A stretch of 64,000 nucleotides of DNA from Pannonibacter phragmitetus DSM 14782 (GTDB lineage Bacteria; Pseudomonadota; Alphaproteobacteria; Rhizobiales; Stappiaceae). Positions 18,435 through 29,176 of the stretch are shown one piece after another. The stretch covers positions 248,001 to 312,000 of the forward strand of contig NZ_KB908215.1 of NCBI RefSeq assembly GCF_000382365.1, read 5' to 3'. A model generated the notes under the pieces. The model was not told the origin of the DNA. It made no database searches and worked only from the letters and a program-made list of their open reading frames with translations. The translations under genes were made by a program, and so were the position numbers. How positions within the stretch are numbered: position 1 is the first letter of the stretch; every line of letters begins with the position of its first letter.

Positions 18435-21416
18435 TCAGTCCGGCTTGACCGGGCCGACCAGCCTTTCGAAGATGCTGCGGACATTGGCCTGTGTCTCGGC
18501 CAGCTCCACCTCAAGACGGGCGAGATCGGGTGCGGCCGCTGCGTTGAGCAGCAGCGCGAGCACGCCGCCCGGCGCCTCGACCGGCTGGAACTTGCCTGTC
18601 AGCGTCATGCGCAGGATCTGTGTCAAGCGGTGATAGAGCCGTAGCGCCTGCAAGAGCCCGCCCGCGTCGTCTGCATTGAGCAGCCCGAGTTCCAGCGCCC
18701 GGCCAAGGGCAATCTCCGTGTTCTGAGCCAGAACCTCAGGATGGGCGTGGCCATGCACCAGCTGCAGATACTGGGCGATGAACTCGATATCGACGAGCCC
18801 GCCAGCCACCTGCTTGAGGTCCCAGATGTCCTTTGTGCCCTTCTCCTTCTCGATACGCCCGCGCATGGATGCAACGTCAGCGGCAATTTTCTGTGCCTCG
18901 CGCGGGCGGCAGAGGATTTCCTGCAGGAAGGCGGTGACTTTGGCGGAGAAGGCTGCCGACGAGCTGGTCAGCACGCGCGCCCGGGTCAGCGCCATATGCT
19001 CCCATGTCCAGGCGTCGTTGCGCTGATAGGTTTCAAAGGCGGTGATGCTGGTCGCCAGCGGACCGGCATTGCCGGAGGGGCGCAGGCGGAAATCCACCTC
19101 GTAGAGGCTGCCTTCCGCCGTCGGTGCGGACAGGGCCGTTACAAGCCGCTGGGTCAGGCGGATATAGTACTGGCTGACCGGCAGCGGCCTCGCACCATCA
19201 GAGCCAGTGGCATCTTCCGGCACTTCATAGAGCAGGATGAGATCCAGATCGGAGCTGGCCGTCATCTCTTCGCCGCCGAGCTTGCCCATGGACAGAAGCG
19301 CAAACTCTCCGTCCGGCACATACCCATGGGACGCAGCCACATGGTCCACCACCCGCGCCAGAATGCGGTCCAGCACCACTTCGGCCAGCCGGGCCAGAGC
19401 ATGGCCGACCTGATCAGCCGACAGGGTGTCCGACAGCAGCCGCAGGCCGATCAGGAACTGCTGCTCCTGCGCGAAGATACGCGCCCTGTCCAGCGCCTCT
19501 TCATAGTAACGGGCAAGGGCAAGTGTCTGATCAAGACCGGTACGGAACTCTTCGCGGCTCGGCATGGCACCGAAGAAAGCCGGGTCCAGCACGGCGTCCA
19601 GAACATGCACCCGGCGTGCCACCGTTTCGGCCAGACGCGGGGCGGAGCCCATGACCGTTGCCATCAGATGCAGAAGCTGGGGGTTGGAGCGCAGCAGGGA
19701 GAAAAGCTGCACGCCCGCCGGCAGACGGGCCAGAAACGCGTCGAAGGCGCGCAGTGCCGCGTCCGCATTATCGCTGCGGGCAAGCGCCGAAATCAGCGCC
19801 GGATGCAGCTCGGTCAGCCGCTCGCGTGCCTTGGTCGAGCGCATGGCCGGATAGCGGCCGAAATGCCAGGCCTTGATGATCTTCGCCGCATCCGAAGGCT
19901 GGCGGTACCCGAGGCGGGAGAGAGTTTCCAGCGTGTCCGGATCATCGTCGTCGCCGGTGAAGACAAGATTCCCCAGATCCGACGCCAGCTCCGGCTCATC
20001 CTCAAACAGACCGGCATAATGCCTCTGCACGGTCTGCAATTGTTTCAGCAACTCGGCCTCGAAGGATGGCAGATCTTCGAACCCGGCGAGGAAAGCCACG
20101 CGCTGAAGGCCTTCGCCCAGTTGCGGCAGCAGGTGGGTCTGCTCGTCATTGAGCATCTGGATGCGATGCTCGACCTTGCGCAGGAAGCGGTAAGCCTCCT
20201 TCAGGTCATCACGGGTGTCAGGCTTGATCCAGTTGAAGGCGACCAGCCGGTCGAGCATGTCGAGCGTGCGCCGCCCGCGCAGTTCGGGATTGCGCCCGCC
20301 TGCGATCAGCTGCTGGGTCTGGACGAAGAATTCAACCTCGCGGATGCCGCCCCGGCCCAGCTTCACATTGTGCCCGGCAACGGCGATCTTGCCGTGCCCC
20401 TTGTGCATGTGGATCTGGCGCTTGATGGAATGCACGTCCGCAATGGCGGCAAAGTCCAGATACTTGCGCCAGATAAAGGGCACGATTTCGTGCAGGAAGG
20501 CTTCGCCCGCCGGAATGTCACCGGCGCAAGGCCGCGCCTTGATCAGAGCCGCACGCTCCCAGTTCTGCCCCAGCGCTTCGTAATAGGCGAGAGCGGCGGG
20601 CACAGAGATGGCCACAGGCGTTGCGCCGGGATCCGGCCGAAGCCGCAGATCGGTGCGGAAGACATAGCCGTCCGCCGTCCGCTCCTGCATGATCTTCACC
20701 AGCCGCTTGGTCAGGCGCACGAATTCGACCGGCGCCTCGGCATTTCCTGCCAGCGGCGCAATCTCCGGATCATAGAAGACGATCAGATCGATATCGCTGG
20801 AATAATTCAGCTCGAAGGCACCGTGCTTGCCCATGGCAAGAACGATGAGGCCGGAGCCTTTTTCCGGCTCGTCCAAGTCCTGCGGCGAGAACTTGCCGCG
20901 CGCGGCCAGCTCCCGCAGGCACAGGCGGATGGCGGCGGTGAGGCTGGCATCGGCCAGTTCGGCCAGCGCGCGCGTCACATCGTCAAGGTCAATCGCCCCG
21001 CCAATGTCGGCGAGTGCAACGGCAAGGGCCAGATCCTGCTTGAGCTGGCGCAACTCGCGCATCAGCCCGGCCTCATCAGCCGGCCGCGCCTCCCGTGCAG
21101 CATGGATCGTGCCGGAGATCAGGCCTTCCAGATCCTCCCCCAGCACCCGCTGCAAACGCTGCGGGCGCACCATGGCGAGCTCGCGCAGATAAGGGGCATT
21201 GGCAAAGACACCGGCGAGAAACGCACGAAGTTGAGGATCCTGATCGAGCCACGCCGCAAGATCCGAGGTGCTTGCATCCTCCGCTGCCCGGATCAGCAGA
21301 TCGGAGAGAACGCTCTCCGCCCTTTCGGAAGACTGTGGCCGCGGAACGACCTTGATGCGATGGCGCAGCGGCCCCTTTTCAGCTCCGGCTTCCAGCTTCC
21401 CTGCTTCTGTCGTCAC
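18435..21416 (-). CDS. glnE: bifunctional glutamine synthetase adenylyltransferase/deadenylylase
   Basis: 993 residues from the GTG start, with GGGAGG eight bases upstream; the frame is open a further 36 codons but that part lies inside the kinase gene. Two nucleotidyltransferase domains are visible: the N-terminal deadenylylase site YSSDIDLIVFYD and the C-terminal adenylyltransferase site ASSDLDLILLYE (preceded by GKLGGEEM), joined by a helical region. The enzyme sets glutamine synthetase activity according to PII state. The start overlaps the upstream kinase by 38 bp, indicating coupling; a kinase/regulator-glnE order is a familiar rhizobial arrangement. Confidence 0.96.
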   Translation of the reverse strand: MTTEAGKLEAGAEKGPLRHRIKVVPRPQSSERAESVLSDLLIRAAEDASTSDLAAWLDQDPQLRAFLAGVFANAPYLRELAMVRPQRLQRVLGEDLEGLISGTIHAAREARPADEAGLMRELRQLKQDLALAVALADIGGAIDLDDVTRALAELADASLTAAIRLCLRELAARGKFSPQDLDEPEKGSGLIVLAMGKHGAFELNYSSDIDLIVFYDPEIAPLAGNAEAPVEFVRLTKRLVKIMQERTADGYVFRTDLRLRPDPGATPVAISVPAALAYYEALGQNWERAALIKARPCAGDIPAGEAFLHEIVPFIWRKYLDFAAIADVHSIKRQIHMHKGHGKIAVAGHNVKLGRGGIREVEFFVQTQQLIAGGRNPELRGRRTLDMLDRLVAFNWIKPDTRDDLKEAYRFLRKVEHRIQMLNDEQTHLLPQLGEGLQRVAFLAGFEDLPSFEAELLKQLQTVQRHYAGLFEDEPELASDLGNLVFTGDDDDPDTLETLSRLGYRQPSDAAKIIKAWHFGRYPAMRSTKARERLTELHPALISALARSDNADAALRAFDAFLARLPAGVQLFSLLRSNPQLLHLMATVMGSAPRLAETVARRVHVLDAVLDPAFFGAMPSREEFRTGLDQTLALARYYEEALDRARIFAQEQQFLIGLRLLSDTLSADQVGHALARLAEVVLDRILARVVDHVAASHGYVPDGEFALLSMGKLGGEEMTASSDLDLILLYEVPEDATGSDGARPLPVSQYYIRLTQRLVTALSAPTAEGSLYEVDFRLRPSGNAGPLATSITAFETYQRNDAWTWEHMALTRARVLTSSSAAFSAKVTAFLQEILCRPREAQKIAADVASMRGRIEKEKGTKDIWDLKQVAGGLVDIEFIAQYLQLVHGHAHPEVLAQNTEIALGRALELGLLNADDAGGLLQALRLYHRLTQILRMTLTGKFQPVEAPGGVLALLLNAAAAPDLARLEVELAETQANVRSIFERLVGPVKPD

Positions 21417-22842
21417 GTCTTGCGCCTCCCGGCATGTCCACTTGAGCTGCCGGAAGATCAATCCTCGCAACCAGCCCCGGCCCGGCATCCCCCAGTGCAA
21501 GGGAGCCGCCATGCAGCCGGGCAATCGCCTTTACAAGGCTCAGGCCCAGCCCGTATCCCGGCTCGGTCCGGCTCTCCTCCAGCCGGACAAAGCGGTCCAG
21601 AACACGCCCGCGATCCTTTTCTTCAATGCCCCGCCCGTTGTCAGCGACGCTTATGGCGATCCGGTCATGCCCCTGTTCGAGCTTTAAGGTGATCGCGAGC
21701 GGCTGTCCATCCTCGGGCTGACCGTATTTCAGAGCATTCTCAATGAGGTTGACCAACGCCTGGGCGACAAGCTCGCGGTTGGCCAGAGCCTGGAATTCAC
21801 CATCCCCCACGACAGTGAGGCTTCCGCCGTCATCCTCGACGACGGGCTGATAAAGATCAGCCACTTCAAGCGCCACCTGCTTCAGATCGACCTGGTCATG
21901 CCCGGCTTCCGGCGACATGGATTCAACACGGGCAATCCGCAGAAGGGCATCGAAGATCCGCAGAAGGCCATCGCAATCTTCAAGCGTTTCTTCCATGGCC
22001 TGCCGGTAGTCCGTCCCGGTTCCGCCATCGCGCAGCGCCGCCTCGATGCGGGTGCGCATGCGGGTGAGCGGCGTCTTGAGATCGTGGGCAATGTTATCGG
22101 TCACATCGCGCAAGCCCTGCATCAGCTGCTCGATCCGCTCCAGCATGCCGTTGAGACTGAGGGCCAGACGGTCGAATTCATCGCCGTTTCCGGCGACGGG
22201 CAGGCGGCGGGACAGATTGCCTTCCATGATCTGGTTGCTGGTCGCAGCCATGGCGTCGATGCGGCGCAGCACATAGCGCGAGACAAAGAGCCACGATACG
22301 CCCGCCATGGCGAGAACCACCAGCAGCCACACCCGCATGGCCCCGGCCAGCACTTCCTTGAAACGCTGCTGCTCCCCCAGATCACGCCCGACCAGCAGAC
22401 GGAAGCCGCCGGGGATTTCGAAGGTCCGGACAACGGCCTGCCGCTCGCTTTCCCGGTTGACCTCGCCATCGGCCTCACGGCGGAAATAGGTCACCCGGCG
22501 CACGCCGCCGTCCGCCTCCTCCAGCACGGTCGTCGGAAGGCGGGAGATGTTCCCGGCGAGCGCATTGCCCGCAAAATCGATGAGAAGATAGATGCTGGCG
22601 TCAGGACGGCGCGCGCGGGCGTCAATGGCGGTAACCAGCGCCCGGACGCCGCCGCGTGCGAACTGGTCGGCAAGGCCTTCGATTTCCGCATCAACGGTCT
22701 GCACCACCTGACCGGTGATCAGCGTGTTGGTGTTGCTGGAAATGGAGAAGAGCAGAAACCCGGACAGCGCGGTGAACACAGCCAGATAAAGCAGCGACAG
22801 CTTGAAAGCCGTCGTGCGGATGAGCCTAGCCAGCGCTGTCAC
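21379..22842 (-). CDS. two-component sensor histidine kinase (HAMP type)
   Basis: About 487 residues from the GTG at the start of VTALARLIRTTAFKLSLLYLAVF; the start is tentative because no good ribosome site is seen. N-terminal helix, periplasmic domain of about 130 residues, second helix (LLVVLAMAGVSWLFV), HAMP, H-box AHDLKTPLTRMRTRIE and HATPase with DNGRGIEE and GYGLGLSLVKAIARLHGG. It overlaps the response-regulator gene upstream by 17 bp and glnE downstream by 38 bp. Given the neighbour degP, a cell-envelope stress role is plausible but not shown. Confidence 0.9.
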   Translation of the reverse strand: MTALARLIRTTAFKLSLLYLAVFTALSGFLLFSISSNTNTLITGQVVQTVDAEIEGLADQFARGGVRALVTAIDARARRPDASIYLLIDFAGNALAGNISRLPTTVLEEADGGVRRVTYFRREADGEVNRESERQAVVRTFEIPGGFRLLVGRDLGEQQRFKEVLAGAMRVWLLVVLAMAGVSWLFVSRYVLRRIDAMAATSNQIMEGNLSRRLPVAGNGDEFDRLALSLNGMLERIEQLMQGLRDVTDNIAHDLKTPLTRMRTRIEAALRDGGTGTDYRQAMEETLEDCDGLLRIFDALLRIARVESMSPEAGHDQVDLKQVALEVADLYQPVVEDDGGSLTVVGDGEFQALANRELVAQALVNLIENALKYGQPEDGQPLAITLKLEQGHDRIAISVADNGRGIEEKDRGRVLDRFVRLEESRTEPGYGLGLSLVKAIARLHGGSLALGDAGPGLVARIDLPAAQVDMPGGARRDDRSREAGSRS

Positions 22843-23512
22843 GGATCGTGTATCCCGCACCACGGACAGTGTGAAGCAGCGGCACGTCAAAATCCTTGTC
22901 GATCTTGGACCGCAGCCGGGACACATGCACGTCAATCACGTTGGTCTGGGGGTCGAAGTGATATTCCCAGACATTCTCCAGCAGCATGGTGCGCGTCACC
23001 ACCTGCCCGGCATGCTGCATCAGATACTCAAGCAGGCGGAACTCGCGTGGCTGCAGCGGAATGTCCTTGCCGCTGCGGGTGCAGCGGTGGGCAAGGCGGT
23101 CCAGCTCAAGATCCGCAACCCGGTAGGTCGTCTCGCTGTCACCACCCGCCTTAGGCCGGCGCCCCAGCGCCTCGACACGGGCCAGCAGTTCGGTGAAGGC
23201 AAAAGGCTTGGGCAGATAGTCATCGCCCCCTGCCCTGAGCCCCGTCACCCGGTCATCGACCTGGCCGAGCGCCGAGAGGATCAGCACGGGCGTGTGGTCA
23301 CCGCTCTTGCGCAGGGACTGGATGATCGCAAGACCATCCAGGCGCGGCAGCATGCGGTCGACGATCAGCACGTCATAACGGCTGTCCTGCGCCATCTGCA
23401 GCCCTTCCTCGCCATCGGCGGCAAGATCTGCAGAGTGACCGACCTCGCGCAGCCCCTTGGCAACGTAGGCGGCGGCTTGCTTATCGTCTTCGATGATGAG
23501 AATTTTCAGCAT
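22826..23512 (-). CDS. OmpR-family response regulator
   Basis: 228 residues: receiver domain with acidic pocket EDD (residues 8-10), phospho-acceptor Asp in VLIVDRMLP (about 52) and Lys in YLPKPF (about 103), then a winged-helix DNA-binding domain (PLQPREFRLLEYLMQH ... VIDVHVSRLRSKID). Partner of the kinase encoded next. It lies 195 bp downstream of degP on the same strand, a linkage also seen in Sinorhizobium; it may respond to envelope stress (inference). Confidence 0.94.
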   Translation of the reverse strand: MLKILIIEDDKQAAAYVAKGLREVGHSADLAADGEEGLQMAQDSRYDVLIVDRMLPRLDGLAIIQSLRKSGDHTPVLILSALGQVDDRVTGLRAGGDDYLPKPFAFTELLARVEALGRRPKAGGDSETTYRVADLELDRLAHRCTRSGKDIPLQPREFRLLEYLMQHAGQVVTRTMLLENVWEYHFDPQTNVIDVHVSRLRSKIDKDFDVPLLHTVRGAGYTIRDSAG

Positions 23513-23557
23513 GCCAATCTTTTACCTGAGCTTTTGCCCGGAAAGAACCGGAAAGAA

Positions 23558-23594
23558 GTGTCCGCAGCAACCCTCTTGCGGGTGCTGCGGACAC
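23558..23594. repeat. long stem-loop between degP and the response regulator
   Basis: A perfect 12-bp inverted repeat GTGTCCGCAGCA / TGCTGCGGACAC (23558-23569 and 23583-23594), with a 13-base loop that can add a few pairs. On the minus strand it is followed by TTCTTTCC rather than a full T-run, so it could be a weak degP terminator or a processing/stability element separating degP from the two-component genes. Confidence 0.6.
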
Positions 23595-23706
23595 TTGGCC
23601 TGACCCCTCTGCGGGGTGGGATCGGGGGCAGCGAAGACCCGAAAGGCCAGACATGAGGCGGATCTTCACCGGAGGCTGCCGGAAGCCCCGCCCCAATCCA
23701 TGCGGC

Positions 23707-25254
23707 TTAACCGACGTTGAGCGGCAAGGCGACGAAACGGGCGCTGTCATCGCGGAAGACCCGCATCAGCACGGCCTTGCGGCCATCCTTTTCGGCCTTG
23801 GCCAGCGCCGCCTGAACGTCCGCCGGGGTTGAGACTTTCTGACCGGCGACTTCGGCAATCACATCACCGCGGGCAAGGCCCTTGTCTGCGGCAGGCCCTG
23901 CCGGGTCTACGTTCAAGACCACCACGCCCTCGACATCAAGTCCGGCCTGGGAGGCGGATGCAAGATCAATCCCGAGATCTTCAAGCTCGGTCTTGCCCGC
24001 CCCCTCATCACCGGCAGCGGCCATCTGCTGGCTGTCGGTCAGTTTGCCAAGCGTAACGGAGACGTCCTTCTCCTTGCCATTGCGCCAGACCGTCAGGTCC
24101 ACCTTCGTTCCCGGCGCATAGGCCGCAATCATGCGGGACAGCTCCCGCGGACCCTTCACGTCCGCGCCATCAACCTTGAGGATCGTGTCGCCGGCCTCAA
24201 TCCCGGCCTTGGCGGCAGGGCTGCCGTTCTGAGGATCGGAGACGATTGCTCCCTGCGCATCGGCGAGACCGAGGCTTGCCGCGATATCCTCCGTCACCGG
24301 CTGAATCTGCACGCCCAGCCAGCCACGCGTCACGGCGCCGTCCTTCTGCAGCGAGGCAACAACATCACGCGCGGTCGAAGCGGGGATGGCGAAGGCAATG
24401 CCGACGTTGCCGCCGGACGGCGAGTAGATGGCGGCGTTGATGCCGATCACCTCACCCTTCATGTTGAAGGCCGGGCCACCAGAATTGCCGCGGTTGACCG
24501 GGGCATCGATCTGGATGAAGTCGTCATAGGGACCCGCGCCGATGTCACGGCCACGCGCCGAGACAATACCGGCAGTAACGGTTCCACCAAGGCCGAAGGG
24601 GTTGCCAATGGCCACAACCCACTCACCGACGGAAGGCGCATCCTCTGCGAAAGCCACATAGGTGAATTTCTTGTCCGATTCCACCTTCAAGACAGCAAGG
24701 TCCGTGCGCGGGTCCGCCCCGATGAGCGTGGCCTTGTAATCATGACCCTCGTTGTCGGTCACGGTGAACTCCGTGCCCTTGTCGACCACATGGTTGTTGG
24801 TCACCACATAGCCGTCATCCGAGATGAAGAAGCCGGAGCCCTGTGACATTTCATAAGGACGGGAGTTCTGCTGGCCGCCACCCTGTCCTCCCTGGCCACG
24901 GCGCTCGAAGAAGCGCTTCAGCGGATGACCGTCCGGCAGCTCATCCATCCCGGGGAGGCCAAAGAAGTCTTCGCCGCCACGGAAATTCATCATGCGCGGC
25001 TGGGCTGCCTGCTTCACCTTGACACTGACCACGGCCGGCTGCACGGCGGACACGACGTTGGAGAAATTCAGCGGGGCGGGCTGGCTGACCTCGACAGGGG
25101 CAGCAAAAGCATAATTGGAGGGAACGAGACCCTGAACGGTCAGAGCACCGGCGAGGCCAAGCGCCATGGCACCAGCCAGCATGCTTGCCTTATGGCGGGC
25201 GAAAAACCCGGCGGACGGCTTGCCGGACTGCTCGGAATTCTGCTGCTCGGACAT
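23707..25254 (-). CDS. degP: Do/DegP-family periplasmic serine protease
   Basis: 515 residues starting MSEQQNSEQS, with GAGGAG seven bases upstream; an in-frame start 21 codons earlier is not supported. An N-terminal membrane/signal segment (SMLAGAMALGLAGALTVQG) exports it. The trypsin-like triad is complete: His in VVTNNHVV (about 153), Asp in RTDLAVLK (about 183), Ser in GNSGGP (about 257). Two PDZ domains follow. A Gly/Gln-rich linker (RRGQGGQGGGQQ) lies before the catalytic domain, like the Q-linker/LA-loop region of Do proteases. Role: degradation or folding of damaged envelope proteins. Situated between the ccm genes and a two-component pair as in rhizobia (degP1). Confidence 0.96.
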   Translation of the reverse strand: MSEQQNSEQSGKPSAGFFARHKASMLAGAMALGLAGALTVQGLVPSNYAFAAPVEVSQPAPLNFSNVVSAVQPAVVSVKVKQAAQPRMMNFRGGEDFFGLPGMDELPDGHPLKRFFERRGQGGQGGGQQNSRPYEMSQGSGFFISDDGYVVTNNHVVDKGTEFTVTDNEGHDYKATLIGADPRTDLAVLKVESDKKFTYVAFAEDAPSVGEWVVAIGNPFGLGGTVTAGIVSARGRDIGAGPYDDFIQIDAPVNRGNSGGPAFNMKGEVIGINAAIYSPSGGNVGIAFAIPASTARDVVASLQKDGAVTRGWLGVQIQPVTEDIAASLGLADAQGAIVSDPQNGSPAAKAGIEAGDTILKVDGADVKGPRELSRMIAAYAPGTKVDLTVWRNGKEKDVSVTLGKLTDSQQMAAAGDEGAGKTELEDLGIDLASASQAGLDVEGVVVLNVDPAGPAADKGLARGDVIAEVAGQKVSTPADVQAALAKAEKDGRKAVLMRVFRDDSARFVALPLNVG

Positions 25255-25529
25255 GAAATCACTCCTCATCGTTTGACTGTCTTTCCGGCGCGGGCGGGGC
25301 ACCGCGCCTTGTTGCAAACGAATATGGAGATCACCGCATTACAGGCGCCTGACCGGCGGATTAAACCTTCGTAATGTGTTCAGACCCATGCGAAATCAGA
25401 CGCTGTCATAAGTAACAATTAGCAAAAATATAGTCAGAAAGATCAAATTTTCAGCATTCGGCTTATCTCTCCGTAAATCTGTTTTCTGCAATGTCCAAGC
25501 TGAATGCAGAACATCGAACAGAGGAAAGA

Positions 25530-26609
25530 ATGCTGAGATCGCTCGTAGATCTGGCGAAGGAGAGCTGTAGCGAGAAACGCCGCGAACTGATGGGGCATAT
25601 TGCCAGTCTTTTCATTGAAGGCGCAGACCGCTACTCGAATGACGAGCTATCGCTTTTCAATGACATCCTCACAAATCTCCTGGATCTCGTTGAGATCGAA
25701 GACCGCAGGGAATTCTCCGGCAAGGTAGCCCACGTAGCGGAAACCCCCAGGCCGCTCATCCTCAAGCTGGCAAATGACAAGGCAGATGTGGCAGCTCCAG
25801 TCCTCCAGCACTCTGAGGTGCTGACAGACGACGACCTGTTCACATTGGCCCGGACCAAGGGACAGGAGCATCTTCTCGCCATTGCGCAGCGCGAAAGCCT
25901 CAAGCCACGGATCACGGATGTATTGCTGGAACGCGGCGAAAAACCCGTCCAGCACTCGGTTGCCGCCAATACGGGCGCAGAGCTTTCGGATTGGGGCGGA
26001 CGGCTTCTGGTGAAACTCGCCGAGAGTGACCGGGACCTGCGTGAGGCTCTGACCGAACGGCATGATCTGTCAAAGCCGAACTTTGACAGGCTTTTGTCCA
26101 TGCTTCCCGCAGACCGCCAGGCGAAGCTGCGCTACATCTTTGAAAACAACGAGCGAATGGCCCGCAACCTCTTCAAGGAGGCGAGTGCTCTTGTTGATGA
26201 GGGAAGACTGGAGCGGCGCAAATCGCGCCTGAATTCAAAGGCAACCCTGAAGGATCTGCGCGACGGTCACAAGCAGCTGGACCAGGCTGTTATCGAGTAC
26301 AGCCTGTCCAACGAACTCTACGAGCTTGCTTTCCTGCTCGCCCAGTTCGCCCAGATCGACGAGAGGTTCGTTCGCAACATCATCGTCCGGCCCGATGTTG
26401 AGGCGATTGCCGTCCTGTGCAAATCGGCAGGTGTAAGCGACACCGCCTTCGGTGCACTCTGCAAGGCCCGCTGCCGTCACATGCGCTGCCCCCCCGCGCA
26501 GGTGGATCATTGGGCAGGGGAATACCGGATTCTCTCGGAAGCGGAAGCACAGCGCACCATGCGCTTCATCAAGGTCCGCCTGTCCGTCATGGCAGCTGCG
26601 GCCGCGTGA
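25530..26609 (+). CDS. DUF2336 family protein
   Basis: 359 residues from ATG 25530 (MLRSLVDLAKE), which has AGAGGAA five bases upstream; an ATG 13 codons earlier lacks a ribosome site and the extra residues are unlike the family. The protein is all-helical with HEAT-like character and no membrane segment. DUF2336 proteins are an alphaproteobacterial family of unknown biochemical function. It is the only plus-strand gene inside a long minus-strand block and reads divergently from degP and head-on into ccmH. The 200-bp promoter region upstream is notably AT-rich (25400-25490). Confidence 0.85.
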   Translation: MLRSLVDLAKESCSEKRRELMGHIASLFIEGADRYSNDELSLFNDILTNLLDLVEIEDRREFSGKVAHVAETPRPLILKLANDKADVAAPVLQHSEVLTDDDLFTLARTKGQEHLLAIAQRESLKPRITDVLLERGEKPVQHSVAANTGAELSDWGGRLLVKLAESDRDLREALTERHDLSKPNFDRLLSMLPADRQAKLRYIFENNERMARNLFKEASALVDEGRLERRKSRLNSKATLKDLRDGHKQLDQAVIEYSLSNELYELAFLLAQFAQIDERFVRNIIVRPDVEAIAVLCKSAGVSDTAFGALCKARCRHMRCPPAQVDHWAGEYRILSEAEAQRTMRFIKVRLSVMAAAAA

Positions 26610-26633
26610 AGAGCCTGGATCGCAGGGCGGGTC

Positions 26634-27131
26634 CTACCTGCCCTGCCCGGATGCGTCAGACTCAGGTTTTTCCGTAAGGATCGCAGCCAGCTCCGCCTCT
26701 TCGGCAGCTGTCAGAGGCTCTGATTCAGCTATGGCAGCCCTTCGCTTTTGCCGCCGGGAGGCCACCAGAACAGCGACGCCTCCGGCCAAAAGAGCCAGGG
26801 GCGCAGAGGCCCACAGAACAATCGTGTTCCAGCCCATCCTTGGCTTCAGCAGAACAAACTCGCCATAGCGCGACACGAGGTAGCCGATGACCGCCTCATT
26901 GCTGTCGCCCGCGACGAGACGCTCACGGACCAGCACACGCAGATCCTTGGCGAGCGGCGCATCGCTGTCGTCGATCGACTGGTTCTGACAAACCATGCAG
27001 CGCAGCTGCGCGGAAAGCTCCCGCGCACGCGCTTCAAGCGCAGGATCTGGCAGAATTTCGTCCGGTCCAATGGCCAGAGATGTGCCGCAGAGAGAAAAGA
27101 CCATGAGCAGGCTAGCAAGGAAACGTCTCAT
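26634..27131 (-). CDS. ccmH: cytochrome c-type biogenesis protein CcmH/CycL
   Basis: 165-residue periplasmic thiol protein of the system I haem lyase. A signal peptide ([14 protein letters not shown]), the active-site motif LRCMVCQNQ (about residues 43-51) that reduces apocytochrome CXXCH cysteines, and a C-terminal membrane anchor ([20 protein letters not shown]) are present. ATG 27131 has GGAG eight bases upstream; a GTG nine bases earlier overlaps the ccmF stop and is the alternative start. Last gene of ccmIEFH. Confidence 0.95.
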   Translation of the reverse strand: MRRFLASLLMVFSLCGTSLAIGPDEILPDPALEARARELSAQLRCMVCQNQSIDDSDAPLAKDLRVLVRERLVAGDSNEAVIGYLVSRYGEFVLLKPRMGWNTIVLWASAPLALLAGGVAVLVASRRQKRRAAIAESEPLTAAEEAELAAILTEKPESDASGQGR

Positions 27132-27136
27132 CCGGC

Positions 27137-29128
27137 TCACTCCGCTGCCACGGTTTGCGGCTTGCCTGCCTTCGCCTTGGCGGGCTTGGGCGCACCGACC
27201 CTAAGGCGCCGGTCTGTCAGGGATACGGCTCCACCCAGCGACATCACCAGCGTACCCAGCCAGATCAGGATGATGAGCGGTTTGTGATAGGCGCGCAGAT
27301 CCACACTGCCATCCGCGTGGCTTTCGCCCAGAGAAATGTACAGCTGCGAGAAAACGAAAGTGGCAATTGCGGCTTCGGTCGTCGGCATGCCCCGCGCAGT
27401 ATAGACCCGCTTCGAGGGATCAAGCTTTGCGACTTCGCGCCCGCCCGAACGCACGGTAAAGTGCCCCACCTGTGCCGTGAAGTTCGGTCCCTGCTGGGGC
27501 GCGACGCCATCAAAGGTGAACTGATAGCCAGACACGTCAAACGTATCGCCAGGCTTGGCATTGCGCACCACTTCAATCTGGAAGGCAGAAGCCACGACGA
27601 TGCCAAGCACGGTCATGCCAAGACCAAAGTGCCCCAGAACAGTGCCCCATGCGGAACGCGGCAGACCGAACAGGCGCGGCACACCGCGGGCTAGACCGAC
27701 TTCCAGAATACGGCTGCGGGAAATGATCTCGGCAATCGCCCCCGCCATCACCCACACCGCCAGTCCGACGCCAAGAGGTGCCAGAACCCGGTCCATGCCC
27801 CAGAGCCAGAAGACGAACAGCATTGCAAGTACAGTCAGTCCCAGAGCCGCATAGAGCCGCTCGCAGGCTGCCAGCATGTCCCCGCGCTTCCACGCCAGCA
27901 GCGGCCCAAAAGGCACAGCGATCAGCAGGGGCACCATCAACGGACCGAAGGTCAGATTGAAGAAGGGAGCGCCAACGGAGATCTTTTCACCGGTCAGCGC
28001 TTCAAGCGCCAACGGATAAAGCGTTCCGACAAACACCGCCGCACAGGCTGCCGTCAGGAACAGGTTGTTCAGCACCAGCGAGCCTTCGCGGCTGATCGGC
28101 GAGAAAATGCCGCCCTGCTTCAGCATTGGCGCGCGCCACGCATAAAGCGCGAGCGAGCCGCCAATGAACACACACAGGATGGCCAGAATGAACACACCGC
28201 GTGATGGATCGACCGCAAAGGCATGCACACTGGTCAGAACCCCTGAGCGAACGAGGAATGTTCCAAGCAGCGACAGGGAAAAGGTGAAGATCGCGAGCAG
28301 AACCGTCCAGACCTTCAGTGCCTCGCGCTTTTCCATGACGATGGCCGAATGCAGCAGTGCTGTGCCAGCCAGCCATGGCATGAAGGACGCATTCTCGACC
28401 GGGTCCCAGAACCACCAGCCGCCCCAGCCCAGTTCATAATAGGCCCAGTAGGAGCCCATGGAGATACCGAGTGTCAGGAACAGCCAGGCCAGCAGCGTCC
28501 AGGGCCGCACCCAGCGTGCCCAGGCCGCATCGATACGCCCGAGAATGAGTGCAGCGACCGCAAAGGCGAAGGTGATCGAGAAACCGACATAGCCGAGGTA
28601 GAGAAGCGGCGGATGGATCGCCAGGCCAATGTCCTGCAGGATGGGATTGAGATCGTTGCCTTCGAACGGAGCGTCCGCAATGCGCTGGAACGGGTTCGAC
28701 GTAACGAGAATGAACAGAAGGAAGGCAGAAGCCACCCACGACTGGACGGCAAGAACGGTAGCCCGCAACGGTGCGGGCACGTTGCTGCTGAACAGGCCCA
28801 CCAAGGCCCCGAAGAGCACCAGGATAAGCACCCACAGCAGCATGGAGCCTTCATGATTGCCCCAGACACCCGAGATCTTGAAGATCAGCGGCTTGGCGGA
28901 ATGGGAGTTTTCCCAGACATTCAGAACGGAGAAGTCTGAATTCAGATAGGCCCAGGTCAGTGATGCAAAGGATATCGTAACCAGCACGAAAATCAGGTTG
29001 GCCACAGGCGCAGCAATCGACATCAGGCGCAGATCGCCGGTCTTTGCCCCCCACACGGGCACCACCGACTGCACCAGCGACATGACCAGCGCCAGTACAA
29101 GCGCAAAATGGCCGGCCTCAACGATCAT
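27137..29128 (-). CDS. ccmF: haem lyase CcmF/CycK
   Basis: 663-residue polytopic inner-membrane protein that attaches haem to apocytochromes c together with CcmH and CcmI. The haem-handling tryptophan-rich motif [14 protein letters not shown] (about residues 231-244) and the flanking periplasmic histidines are present; about 14-15 membrane helices are expected and the length is standard. Start ATG at 29128, 48 bp after ccmE. Confidence 0.97.
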   Translation of the reverse strand: MIVEAGHFALVLALVMSLVQSVVPVWGAKTGDLRLMSIAAPVANLIFVLVTISFASLTWAYLNSDFSVLNVWENSHSAKPLIFKISGVWGNHEGSMLLWVLILVLFGALVGLFSSNVPAPLRATVLAVQSWVASAFLLFILVTSNPFQRIADAPFEGNDLNPILQDIGLAIHPPLLYLGYVGFSITFAFAVAALILGRIDAAWARWVRPWTLLAWLFLTLGISMGSYWAYYELGWGGWWFWDPVENASFMPWLAGTALLHSAIVMEKREALKVWTVLLAIFTFSLSLLGTFLVRSGVLTSVHAFAVDPSRGVFILAILCVFIGGSLALYAWRAPMLKQGGIFSPISREGSLVLNNLFLTAACAAVFVGTLYPLALEALTGEKISVGAPFFNLTFGPLMVPLLIAVPFGPLLAWKRGDMLAACERLYAALGLTVLAMLFVFWLWGMDRVLAPLGVGLAVWVMAGAIAEIISRSRILEVGLARGVPRLFGLPRSAWGTVLGHFGLGMTVLGIVVASAFQIEVVRNAKPGDTFDVSGYQFTFDGVAPQQGPNFTAQVGHFTVRSGGREVAKLDPSKRVYTARGMPTTEAAIATFVFSQLYISLGESHADGSVDLRAYHKPLIILIWLGTLVMSLGGAVSLTDRRLRVGAPKPAKAKAGKPQTVAAE

Positions 29129-29176
29129 GCGTCCCGTACTCCCTCAGTCCGGCCCGGGCACCAGCCCGGCCAGCGG

